Below are positions 34,485 through 42,777 of a DNA stretch of 64,000 bases, piece after piece. Position 1 is the stretch's first letter. Every line of letters starts with the position of its first letter. The notes beneath the pieces were generated by a model. The model had not been told where the DNA came from. It was given only the letters and a program-made list of their open reading frames with translations, and did not search any database. This DNA is from CAYWPG01 sp964460035 (GTDB lineage: Bacteria > Pseudomonadota > Gammaproteobacteria > Nitrococcales > AK92), in the NCBI GenBank assembly GCA_964460035.1, contig CAYWPG010000002.1, forward strand, positions 62,001 through 126,000, written 5' to 3'. Both the position numbers and the translations under genes were made by a program.

Positions 34485-35213
34485 CTATGGCCTATTCATA
34501 TAGTTGCGCGGGGTCGGTTGCGGCAAACCGCCGGAAATCAGCTTGGTATGACGGCGCCAGCGCGGACGCAGCGGCGTTAGTCCCGCCACATGCTTACGCG
34601 CTTCCATAAGATACACGCCGCCGAACCAGGGAAGCCACCGCTCGCCCAGGCCTTCCAATACCTGCAGCCGCTGTTGCGCGCCCTCGCTGTTCCAGGGTGG
34701 GCGAAAATAGAGGTACTCCGTGTGCTCCAACTCCAGGCCGAGCAAGGTAAGCCAATCGCGGGTGCGCCGCACCGCCAGATAGCGCCCGCCCCATGGTCCT
34801 TCGGCACCCGGGTAGCCGCGCCAGGCGCGGGTGACCCCCCACAGGCTCCAAGGATTAAAACATAAGGTCAGCAGCGTGCCTTCCGGCACCAGCACGCGCT
34901 CGGCCTCCCGCAGCACGACGTGGGGGCGGCTGGCAAAATCCAGCGTATGCACGAGCACCACGATATCGATGGTATTGGACTGAAAGGGCAACTGCTCGAA
35001 ATCGACGATGCAGTCCCCGGGCTCGTCCGCTCCCTCGCATGCAAGCCACTGCCGGCCGGTGTTGGCGCCCAGCTTGGGCTGGCTGCCGAAACCGCCAAGC
35101 TGAAGCATGGCAGCGCCCGTCAAGCGATCCAGGCAGCGCCCTAGCGCCTCGCGCTCCGCCGCTTCCAATAACCGCCCTACCGGCGAGCAATACCATTCCT
35201 GCAGCGATCTCAT
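34485..35213 (-). CDS. Class I SAM-dependent methyltransferase
   Basis: 242 residues. A glycine-rich SAM site is seen in MLQLGGFG, then an acidic loop, IDIVVLVHTLDFA and LVPEGTLLTLCFNPWS, a Methyltransf_11-like pattern. It resembles the methyltransferase usually found between gloB and rnhA in gammaproteobacteria; its substrate is unknown. The ATG at 35213 begins the homologous region; the ribosome site is weak. Confidence 0.87.
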   Translation of the reverse strand: MRSLQEWYCSPVGRLLEAAEREALGRCLDRLTGAAMLQLGGFGSQPKLGANTGRQWLACEGADEPGDCIVDFEQLPFQSNTIDIVVLVHTLDFASRPHVVLREAERVLVPEGTLLTLCFNPWSLWGVTRAWRGYPGAEGPWGGRYLAVRRTRDWLTLLGLELEHTEYLYFRPPWNSEGAQQRLQVLEGLGERWLPWFGGVYLMEARKHVAGLTPLRPRWRRHTKLISGGLPQPTPRNYMNRP

Positions 35214-35512
35214 CCGATGACAGCGCCTCCCATTGCGAATGGCACAGCATAACCCGCCGCCGATGACGCCTCCAGCGCGGGACTTTGCCCGCCAGGACAA
35301 AGCCGGTAGCATCGGAGCCACAGCGGCATAGTCGTGCCTGCCGCGGCATGATCGGCCTCACCGCCACCCCTGGGGGACTGTTAGCGCTCCCTCGCGCGGG
35401 CACGTCGCCATTTGCGTCATTAACCTTAGGCTAGCGCCTGCGAGGGAACCGGGTGGAGCGTTACCGGTATTCGAAGGCGGCAACCCGAACTCCTAACAGC
35501 AAGAGGGCCACC

Positions 35513-36283
35513 ATGGACCGAGTCATCGCAGTCAGAGCCTTCTCGGACAACTACATATGGCTGGTGCACGACAGCGCACAACGGCTCGCGGTCGCGGTAG
35601 ATCCAGGCACCGCTCAGCCGGTGCTGGAAGCGCTGGACCGTACCGGCATGAAACTGGCAGGCATCCTCATCACCCACCACCACCGCGATCATACCGGCGG
35701 TATCAACCAGTTGCTCGAGCACTATCCGGTGCCGGTCTACGGACCTGCCACCGAGAAGATCCCGGGCATGACCGATCCGCTGCGCGAAGGCGATCAGGTG
35801 GCGCTGGAAGCGTTGGACTTGCACTTCCAAGTCCTCGATATTCCGGGCCACACGGCAGGACATATCGGCTACTACGGCAACGGCATGCTGTTCTGCGGCG
35901 ATACCCTGTTCGCCGGCGGCTGCGGCCGGTTGTTCGAGGGCACGGCCGAGCAGATGTACGCCTCGCTGAGCAAGCTCGCCGCACTGCCCCCCACGACCCG
36001 CGTGTACTGCGCGCACGAATACACCGAGTCCAACTTGCGTTTCGCGCTGCAGGTTGAGCCGCAGAATCAGGCGTTGCGCGAGCGGCTGCAGCGGGTGGAG
36101 GCGCTGCGCGCACGCGATGCGATCACCATCCCCAGCACGATAGAAGAAGAATTAGCGACCAACCCGTTTCTCAGAGCCGGTAAGAAGTCCGTGACAGAAA
36201 GCGCGGAAAAGCATATACAAAAACCATTATCATCTCCCGTCGACGTCTTCGCTGCCGTGCGCGCATGGAAGGATGCGAGCTAG
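35513..36283 (+). CDS. gloB: Hydroxyacylglutathione hydrolase (glyoxalase II)
   Basis: 256-residue metallo-beta-lactamase fold enzyme that hydrolyses S-lactoylglutathione to lactate and glutathione. The metal motif HHHRDH is at 55-60, and PGHTAGHIGYYG, FCGDTLFAGGCGR and YCAHEYTESNLRF supply the other ligands and the glutathione-binding region. The ATG at 35513 follows AAGAGGGCC. It is divergent from the methyltransferase across about 300 bp. Confidence 0.96.
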   Translation: MDRVIAVRAFSDNYIWLVHDSAQRLAVAVDPGTAQPVLEALDRTGMKLAGILITHHHRDHTGGINQLLEHYPVPVYGPATEKIPGMTDPLREGDQVALEALDLHFQVLDIPGHTAGHIGYYGNGMLFCGDTLFAGGCGRLFEGTAEQMYASLSKLAALPPTTRVYCAHEYTESNLRFALQVEPQNQALRERLQRVEALRARDAITIPSTIEEELATNPFLRAGKKSVTESAEKHIQKPLSSPVDVFAAVRAWKDAS

Positions 36284-36602
36284 CAGGCCGTTAGCGGAGC
36301 AGAAACAACATTGTCGGCGGTCTGTCGGGGACAGAGACGGTGCGGCTGTCCTAGCGCTACAGACCGGCCGGTTGAAGAAGGAGCCGCCGAGCCTACAGAT
36401 GAATCTGTAAGGGTATCGGCACGGACAGTAGCCATCTCGGGGGGATCTGCGGGCAGATTGCATAGCCGCAGACGCGGCAGGAGCCTATCGCGATAGCTGA
36501 TGCGGACCGCGGGCGCGGCTGCCCAGCGTCCGTCGTCGCGACTGGCCGAGCCGCTCGCCTCGCTGGGATAGAAACGAAGAATAAACGCCCGGAGGTAGGA
36601 TC
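36284..36602. other. gloB-mltD spacer
   Basis: 319 bp that should contain the mltD promoter. A dyad TACAGAT-N2-ATCTGTA sits at 36394-36409. Open frames here have no ribosome site or recognisable domain. Confidence 0.45.
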
Positions 36603-38195
36603 GTGCGAACCAGGGGTCTGGTGTTGGTCTTTGGCTCGGCATTGGCGCTCGCCGCCTGCGCACCGCTCTCCTCTTTCCGCTCATCGGACGCAGCAGAGAC
36701 AGCGGCGACGGCACAAGCTCCGACATCGTTGGTGCCAGCGCCGCCGCGCCGCTTACAACCCGTCCTGGAACCTCAGCCGCCGGAAGATCTGTGGGCGCGC
36801 ATCCGGTCCGGTTTCAAGATGGCGCCGGTCGAGCACCCGCGCGTGGAAGCCGAGCTGGCCTTCTTTGCCCAGCGCCAGAGTTACATAGACCGGGTCGCCG
36901 AGCGAGCCGAGCCCTATCTGCACTACATCGTCGAAGAAATCGAGCGCCGCGGGTTGCCGATGGAGCTGGCGCTGTTACCCATAGTAGAGAGCGCTTTCCA
37001 GCCCTTCGCCTACTCGCCGGGCCGTGCCGCCGGCATCTGGCAGTTCATTCCCAGCACTGGGCTGCACTTCGGGCTCAAGCAGACCTGGTGGTACGACGGC
37101 CGCCGTGACGTGATCGCATCCACTAACGCCGCGCTTACATATCTGGAGCGGCTGCACAGTCAGTTCGGCGACTGGGAACTGGCATTGGCTGCGTACAATG
37201 CCGGTCAGGGTACGGTGCGCGGCGCTATCGCGCGCAACAGCCGCGCCGGCCGCCCCACCGACTATTGGAACCTGCCGCTACCCACCGAAACCCGCCACTA
37301 CGTGCCCCGCCTGCTGGCCCTGCGTCATCTGATCGAGCAGCCGGAGACCCACGGTATCGCGCTGCGCCCGCTCCCCAATAAGCCCTACCTCACGGTAGTG
37401 GACACGGGCAGCCAGATCGACTTGGCGCTGGCGGCGAGTTTAGCCGAATTGGATATAGAAGAGATCTACCGGCTCAACCCCGGTTTCAACCGTTGGGCCA
37501 CCGATCCCGACGGTCCGCACCAGCTGGTGCTGCCTATAGACCGTGCCGAGCGTTTCATGGCCGCGCTCGCCGAGCTGCCGCCGGAGAAACGGGTAACCTG
37601 GCGTCGTCACGAAGTGCGCCAAGGGCAAACGCTCAGCCACATCGCGCGCGACTACAACACCACGGTGGCCGTGATCAAGCAAGCCAACGGCCTGCGCAGC
37701 CACCACATCCGCGTGGGCTCGCATCTGATAGTGCCGGTCGCACGCAAGGACGCCAGCCATTATACGCTCAGCGCCCCGCAGCGCCTGGCGGCGGCCCAAT
37801 CGCGCCAGCGCGAGGGCACGCGGCACGTGCACAGCGTCAGCAGCGGCGACACGCTATGGGATTTAGCGCGCAACTACGGCGTCACCGTGAATCAGATCTC
37901 TCGGTGGAACAACATGGCGCCGAACGACCTGCTGCGCCCTGGTCAGCAGCTGGTAATCTGGCTGCCCAAGGACAGCGACGTCCGTCCGGCCGCTGCCACC
38001 GCGCCGGTCCCGCGCGTGCAGTCGATTCAGTACACCGTTCGCCGGGGCGATTCGCTGTACACCATCGCCAAGCGCTTCAACGTGACCGTCGCTCAGCTAA
38101 GGGAGTGGAACCGGCTGCCGCAGCGCGGCTATCTGCAGCCCGGCCAGCGGCTGGTAGTGAAAGTGGACATCACCAGTCAGCATGGGCGAATCTGA
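36603..38195 (+). CDS. mltD: Membrane-bound lytic murein transglycosylase D (lipoprotein)
   Basis: 530 residues. The GTG start at 36603 has a GGAGGTAGGATC ribosome site; the signal peptide ends in the lipobox LAAC (Cys19). The SLT domain spans about 95-230, with the catalytic glutamate in LPIVESAFQPFAYSPGRAAG. Three LysM repeats follow at about 337-380, 412-455 and 481-523, each with a GxxL...IA pattern. It cleaves peptidoglycan glycan strands at the outer membrane. The E. coli protein has two LysM units, so this is slightly longer. Confidence 0.95.
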   Translation: MRTRGLVLVFGSALALAACAPLSSFRSSDAAETAATAQAPTSLVPAPPRRLQPVLEPQPPEDLWARIRSGFKMAPVEHPRVEAELAFFAQRQSYIDRVAERAEPYLHYIVEEIERRGLPMELALLPIVESAFQPFAYSPGRAAGIWQFIPSTGLHFGLKQTWWYDGRRDVIASTNAALTYLERLHSQFGDWELALAAYNAGQGTVRGAIARNSRAGRPTDYWNLPLPTETRHYVPRLLALRHLIEQPETHGIALRPLPNKPYLTVVDTGSQIDLALAASLAELDIEEIYRLNPGFNRWATDPDGPHQLVLPIDRAERFMAALAELPPEKRVTWRRHEVRQGQTLSHIARDYNTTVAVIKQANGLRSHHIRVGSHLIVPVARKDASHYTLSAPQRLAAAQSRQREGTRHVHSVSSGDTLWDLARNYGVTVNQISRWNNMAPNDLLRPGQQLVIWLPKDSDVRPAAATAPVPRVQSIQYTVRRGDSLYTIAKRFNVTVAQLREWNRLPQRGYLQPGQRLVVKVDITSQHGRI

Positions 38196-38280
38196 GCCGC
38201 GACGAGGCGGTACTGCCCCGCCGTGGCACACCGGGCTTATCCCCGCGCTGACAATAAAGACTCGTTGGGCTGGCCGCTGA

Positions 38281-38556
38281 TCAGCGCACGCGCGCAGAAG
38301 GGGTCGTGGGCTCCGGCAGCGTGATGTTCAGCTCCAGCACTTCGTAATCGCCCTCGCGATCCAGCGCCATGCGAATCGCTTCCTGCTCCACCGGCACGTA
38401 TTTGCGGACCACGGCCAGCAGGTCTTCCTTCAGCATCGGCAAATAGTCGGGGCCATCACGCTGCACACGCTCATGAGCGACGATGATCTGAAGCCGCTCC
38501 TTGGCCACGGTGGCGCTATTTTTCTTCTGCGACCGAAAATAGTTCATAAAGCTCAT
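38281..38556 (-). CDS. minE: Cell division topological specificity factor MinE
   Basis: 91 residues. The N-terminal MinD-activating part includes SQKKNSATVAKERLQIIVAH and the C-terminal topological domain follows. It stimulates MinD ATPase so that MinCD oscillates away from mid-cell. It lies 2 bp after minD. Confidence 0.96.
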   Translation of the reverse strand: MSFMNYFRSQKKNSATVAKERLQIIVAHERVQRDGPDYLPMLKEDLLAVVRKYVPVEQEAIRMALDREGDYEVLELNITLPEPTTPSARVR

Positions 38557-38558
38557 CG

Positions 38559-39365
38559 TCAGCCCCCGAACAAGCGTCCTAGCAGGCCGCGCTTCTCATT
38601 GAGGAAGCGGTGCGGCCGTTCTTCGCCCAGAAAGCGGGCGACCGCGTCCTTATATGCCTGCCCGGCATCGGCGGTTTCGTCCAAAATCACCGGAATCCCG
38701 GCGTTGGACGCTTGCAGAACCGACTTCGACTCCGGAATCACCCCGAGCAGGTCGATCGCAAGTATCTCTCGCACGTCGTCTACGCTGAGCATTTCGCCGC
38801 GCTCTACTCGCGCCGGCGAGTAGCGTGTCAGCAGCAGCCGTTCGCGTACCGGCTCCTCGTTGTTCTCGGCACGCCGGGTCTTGCTGGCGAGAATGCCCAG
38901 CACGCGGTCGGAGTCGCGCACCGAGGAAACCTCGGGATTGGTCACGATGATGGCTTCGTCGGCGAAATAGGCGGCGAGCATCGCGCCGCGCTCTATGCCG
39001 GCAGGAGAATCGCAAATGATGTAGTCAAAATCCTTGGACAGGGCGTTGAGAACCTGCTCCACCCCCTCCTTGGTCAAAGCCTCTTTATCGCGCGTCTGCG
39101 ATGCGGGCAGGATGTACAGTCCGTCAACGCGCTTATCTTTGATAAGCGCTTGGTGCAGACTCGCCTCGCCGGCAATGACGTTGACGAAGTCGTACACCAC
39201 CCGGCGCTCGCACCCCATGACCAGATCCAGGTTGCGCAGGCCGACGTCGAAATCGATCACCGCCGTTTTGTGGCCCGCCTGCGCAAGACCCGTGGCGAAC
39301 GCCGCGCTGGTCGTGGTCTTGCCCACGCCTCCTTTGCCCGAGGTGACCACGATGATTCTTGCCAC
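38559..39365 (-). CDS. minD: Septum-site-determining ATPase MinD
   Basis: 268 residues with the deviant Walker A motif GKGGVGKTT (10-18), the CDSPAGIERGA segment and a C-terminal amphipathic membrane-targeting helix (NEKRGLLGRLFGG). It recruits MinC to the membrane. It lies between minC and minE in the standard minCDE order. Confidence 0.98.
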   Translation of the reverse strand: MARIIVVTSGKGGVGKTTTSAAFATGLAQAGHKTAVIDFDVGLRNLDLVMGCERRVVYDFVNVIAGEASLHQALIKDKRVDGLYILPASQTRDKEALTKEGVEQVLNALSKDFDYIICDSPAGIERGAMLAAYFADEAIIVTNPEVSSVRDSDRVLGILASKTRRAENNEEPVRERLLLTRYSPARVERGEMLSVDDVREILAIDLLGVIPESKSVLQASNAGIPVILDETADAGQAYKDAVARFLGEERPHRFLNEKRGLLGRLFGG

Positions 39366-39413
39366 GTTTGACTCCCTCCGAAAACGTAATGCAGCAGCCG
39401 CCGCAGCGGCTGC

Positions 39414-40112
39414 TTAAAGCGGTTCGATACACAAGGATTCGTCGCGCAGATATATTTGTACTGGCTGACTGCGCGCCTCGTCTCGAAATTGTTCGCTGAT
39501 TTGATAGTTCCCCGCGATGGAAATCAGCTCGGCTTCCAAACTGCGACAGAAAATGCGTGCCTCGCGGTTGCCCTGCACGCCGGCCAATGCCCGTCCGCGC
39601 AAACTGCCGTATACGTGAATGTTCCCATCGGCCAGAATCTCGGCGCCCGCGCTGACCGCCGCCAGCACGATCAGATCGCCGCCGCGTGCATAAACCTGCT
39701 GCCCCGACCGTATGGGCTGCCGCACCACTAGCGACGTCGCCGGCCGCTCCCGGCTGACCTCCCTGATGCGACGGGGCGCCTCCGCCGGACTGACAGGTAT
39801 AACTGCCAGCCCTACGGCCCTGGCGGCGGCATCGGCAAAGCCGGCACGCACGCCCGCCACCTCCAGCCCGCGCTCGCGTAGCACCGACAGCAAAGCCGGA
39901 AGATCGAACTCCATCGCGGCGACCGGCTCCATATCGAGCAGTACCGGCAGCCCGCGAAACAGCTCGGGAGCTTGCGCGATCTTGGCATCCAGTTGCGCCG
40001 CCACCTTTGCGGGACTGACAGACAACAGCCGCAGCACGGACAAAGTCAGCATCCGCCCTTTAAGGTCAAAAGCGGCGGTATTGTCGACGGCGCGACTGGG
40101 GCTAAAGGACAT
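39414..40112 (-). CDS. minC: Septum site-determining protein MinC
   Basis: 232 residues. The N-terminal FtsZ-inhibiting domain (about 1-105) and the C-terminal beta-helix domain, recognisable by GGDLIVLAAVSAGAEILADG and HVYGSLRGRALAGVQG, are both complete. First gene of minCDE. Confidence 0.96.
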   Translation of the reverse strand: MSFSPSRAVDNTAAFDLKGRMLTLSVLRLLSVSPAKVAAQLDAKIAQAPELFRGLPVLLDMEPVAAMEFDLPALLSVLRERGLEVAGVRAGFADAAARAVGLAVIPVSPAEAPRRIREVSRERPATSLVVRQPIRSGQQVYARGGDLIVLAAVSAGAEILADGNIHVYGSLRGRALAGVQGNREARIFCRSLEAELISIAGNYQISEQFRDEARSQPVQIYLRDESLCIEPL

Positions 40113-40231
40113 GAATTATCCTGATTCCGGCCTACACGGCAGATCGAAAAATCTAAACGAGCCAACCTGGAGCCATATCCGCGAAAAATCGCGGACATGG
40201 CGCCCTTTATAGCGTGCCGCGGCCCGAAGAT

Positions 40232-42130
40232 TCAAGCAGCGGTAGCAGATCCAGAGGTACTAATGAGCAGATCGTTGATGCGCCGCACGAATCCGGCCGG
40301 ATCTTCCAGCTGCCCGCCCTCTGCCAGCAGTGCCTGTTCGAACAGCACCTGCGCCCAATCGTTGAAGCGCTCGCCGCTGGCCTGATCCTGCAACTGGCGA
40401 ATCAATGCATGACGCGGATTGATCTCCAGGATGGGCTGGGCTGCGGGCAGGTTGTGACCGGCGGCCTTCAGGATCCGCTGCATGTTGATGCCCAGCTCAT
40501 GCTGGTCGACCACCAGACAGCTTGGCGAATCGGTCAGGCGGTGGCTCACGCGCACCTCGCGCACCTGCTCGCCCAAGGCCTCCTTGAAACGCGCCAGGAG
40601 GTCCTTGTACTCATCGGCAGCCTTATCAAGTTCCGCCTTCTCCTCGGCATCCGCCGCCAGCTCGCCCAGGTCGAGATCGCCTTTGGCCACCGACTGCAGG
40701 CTCTTCCCCTGGTAACTATCCAGGTGTGCCACCAGCCACTCGTCCACTGGATCCGAGAGCAGCAGCACCTCGATCCCATGCTTGCGGAAGACCTCCAGAT
40801 GAGGACTGTGCAGGGCTGCTTTGAAAGAGTCCGCCACCAGGTAATAGATCTTGTCCTGGTTAGGCTTCATGCGTTCTATGTACTGGTCCAGGCTGACGTC
40901 CGCATTCGGTTTGGCCTCCAGCGTAGAGGAGAAACGCAGCAGCTTGGCGATACGGTCGCGATTGGCCGGGTCCTCCGCCGGCCCCTCCTTGAGCACGCGG
41001 CCGAAAGTCTGCCAGAAGGTATCGTAGCGCTCGGGCTCGTTGGCGGCCATGTTCTCCAACAGATCCAGCACACGCTTGACCGAAGCGCTGCGAATGCGGT
41101 CGAGGATCTTGTTGTGCTGCAGTATTTCGCGCGAAACGTTGAGCGGCAGATCGTCCGAGTCGATGATGCCGCGCACGAATCGCAGGTAGTTCGGCATCAG
41201 CTTCTCGGCATCGTCCATGATGAACACGCGCTTCACGTAGAGCTTGATGCCGCGAGTGCGCTGGCGGTCGAACAGGTCGAAGGGTGCCCGCTTGGGAATG
41301 AATAGCAGCGAGGTGTAAGAATGATTGCCTTCGACCCGGTTGTGCACGTAGGCGAGCGGGTCTTCGAAGTCGTGCGCCACGTGCTTGTAGAACTCGTGGT
41401 ACTCCTCTTCCTTGATCTCCTGCTTGGGCCGCATCCACAGCGCCGAGGCGCGGTTGACCGTCTCCTCGCCCTGCTCCCCGCCCTCCTTGCGCATCACTAT
41501 GGGCAGCGAGATGTGGTCGGAGTACGTGCGCACGATATGACGCAGCCTATACCCATCGAGGAACTCCGATTCGTCCTCGCGCAGATGCAGGATCACCTCG
41601 GTGCCGCGCTGGGGACGTTCGATGGTGGTGACCGTGTACGACCCTTTACCGTCCGATTCCCAGCGTACCCCCTGCTCGTGCGGCACACCGGCCTTGCGGC
41701 TTAGCACGGTCACGCGATCCGCCACCACGAAGGCCGAGTAGAAGCCAACGCCGAACTGGCCTATCAGTTGCGAGTCCTTGGCTTGATCGCCGCTCAGACT
41801 GGCCAGGAACTGTTTGGTGCCGGAACGGGCAATCGTACCGAGATTCTCCACCGCCTCATCGCGCGTCATGCCTATGCCGTTATCCGAGACGGTAATGGTG
41901 CGGGCCTCGGCGTCGAAATCGACGCGAATTTTCAGCTCGGCATCTCCCTCATAAAGCGCCTCGTTCTTGAGCGCTTCAAAGCGCAGTTTGTCTGCCGCAT
42001 CGGAGGCATTGGAGATCAACTCGCGTAGAAAAATTTCCTTATTGCTATACAGCGAGTGAATCATCAGATTCAGCAGTTGCTGAACCTCTGCCTGGAAAGA
42101 TAAGGTTTCCTGTTGTGCATCCACGCTCAT
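40232..42130 (-). CDS. htpG: Molecular chaperone HtpG (Hsp90)
   Basis: 632 residues. GHKL ATP-site motifs are seen: RELISNASDAADKLRF, SDNGIGMTRDEAVENLG and GQFGVGFYSAFV. The middle and C-terminal domains follow at usual length. The ATG at 42130 has GGAGTCTTGT upstream. It lies just downstream of ogt on the same strand, 14 bp apart; the min genes follow after about 120 bp. Confidence 0.97.
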   Translation of the reverse strand: MSVDAQQETLSFQAEVQQLLNLMIHSLYSNKEIFLRELISNASDAADKLRFEALKNEALYEGDAELKIRVDFDAEARTITVSDNGIGMTRDEAVENLGTIARSGTKQFLASLSGDQAKDSQLIGQFGVGFYSAFVVADRVTVLSRKAGVPHEQGVRWESDGKGSYTVTTIERPQRGTEVILHLREDESEFLDGYRLRHIVRTYSDHISLPIVMRKEGGEQGEETVNRASALWMRPKQEIKEEEYHEFYKHVAHDFEDPLAYVHNRVEGNHSYTSLLFIPKRAPFDLFDRQRTRGIKLYVKRVFIMDDAEKLMPNYLRFVRGIIDSDDLPLNVSREILQHNKILDRIRSASVKRVLDLLENMAANEPERYDTFWQTFGRVLKEGPAEDPANRDRIAKLLRFSSTLEAKPNADVSLDQYIERMKPNQDKIYYLVADSFKAALHSPHLEVFRKHGIEVLLLSDPVDEWLVAHLDSYQGKSLQSVAKGDLDLGELAADAEEKAELDKAADEYKDLLARFKEALGEQVREVRVSHRLTDSPSCLVVDQHELGINMQRILKAAGHNLPAAQPILEINPRHALIRQLQDQASGERFNDWAQVLFEQALLAEGGQLEDPAGFVRRINDLLISTSGSATAA

Positions 42131-42144
42131 ACAAGACTCCGAAT

Positions 42145-42636
42145 CTAAAGATCTAGCTCGCGGGGCAGAACGCCTTCGTGGGCCAACAGCCACCGCTTCA
42201 CCGCCAGCGGCTGCCCGCCGACGGCGCCCGAGAATCCGCCCAGGCCGTCACCGGCAACCACTCGGTGACACGGAATCAACAACGGTAACGGATTGCGGCG
42301 GCAGGCACCGCCGACAGCGCGCGCCGAGCTGTGAAGCTGCGCGGCCAGATCGCCGTAGCGGCGTACCTGACCACTGGGAATTGCGCGCAGCGCCTCCCAC
42401 ACACGAGTCTGAAAAGGGGTGCCCCTGGGCCCCAGGGGTAGAGTAATCGGCTGCCGTGGATCGTCAAGATAGGCGGCGACCTGCACGGCCACGGCGTGGG
42501 CAAGCGGCGTGGTCGGCGACTTGAGCGGATGATCGGGCGGCAGAAAATCGACCTCCCGCACGCTGCGTTCGCTGCAACGCACTCCTATCCGACCGAAAGG
42601 GGCGTCCAGCACCAGATCGTAGGGCTCGCTGCTCAT
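42145..42636 (-). CDS. ogt: Methylated-DNA--protein-cysteine methyltransferase
   Basis: 163 residues. The acceptor cysteine is in LIPCHRVVAGDG, and the helix-turn-helix region holds YGDLAAQLHSSARAVG. It repairs O6-alkylguanine by taking the alkyl group in a suicide reaction. No Ada N-terminal domain is present. The ATG at 42636 is preferred over an in-frame start at 42693, which lies in a less conserved extension. Confidence 0.92.
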   Translation of the reverse strand: MSSEPYDLVLDAPFGRIGVRCSERSVREVDFLPPDHPLKSPTTPLAHAVAVQVAAYLDDPRQPITLPLGPRGTPFQTRVWEALRAIPSGQVRRYGDLAAQLHSSARAVGGACRRNPLPLLIPCHRVVAGDGLGGFSGAVGGQPLAVKRWLLAHEGVLPRELDL

Positions 42637-42720
42637 TGCTGCACTCTCATGGCTAGAGTCAGCATACCGGACTCGGTCCCAGGCGCAAGTCAATCGCGCA
42701 CGCCCCTTCCCTAAAATGAA

Positions 42721-42748
42721 AAAGCGCGCGCCTCAGGGCACGCGCTTT
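42721..42748 (-). terminator. Terminator after ilvB
   Basis: A 12-bp stem with one wobble pair, flanked by AAA/TTT, and on the minus strand followed by TTTTTCATTTT. It lies 30 bp past the ilvB stop. Confidence 0.8.
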
Positions 42749-42777
42749 CTCGAGAATGCCGATCGCCGCGGCGCCGA

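Noticed and set aside
40214..41305. Plus-strand open frame of 363 codons inside htpG
   Set aside because: Antisense shadow of HtpG; no family features.
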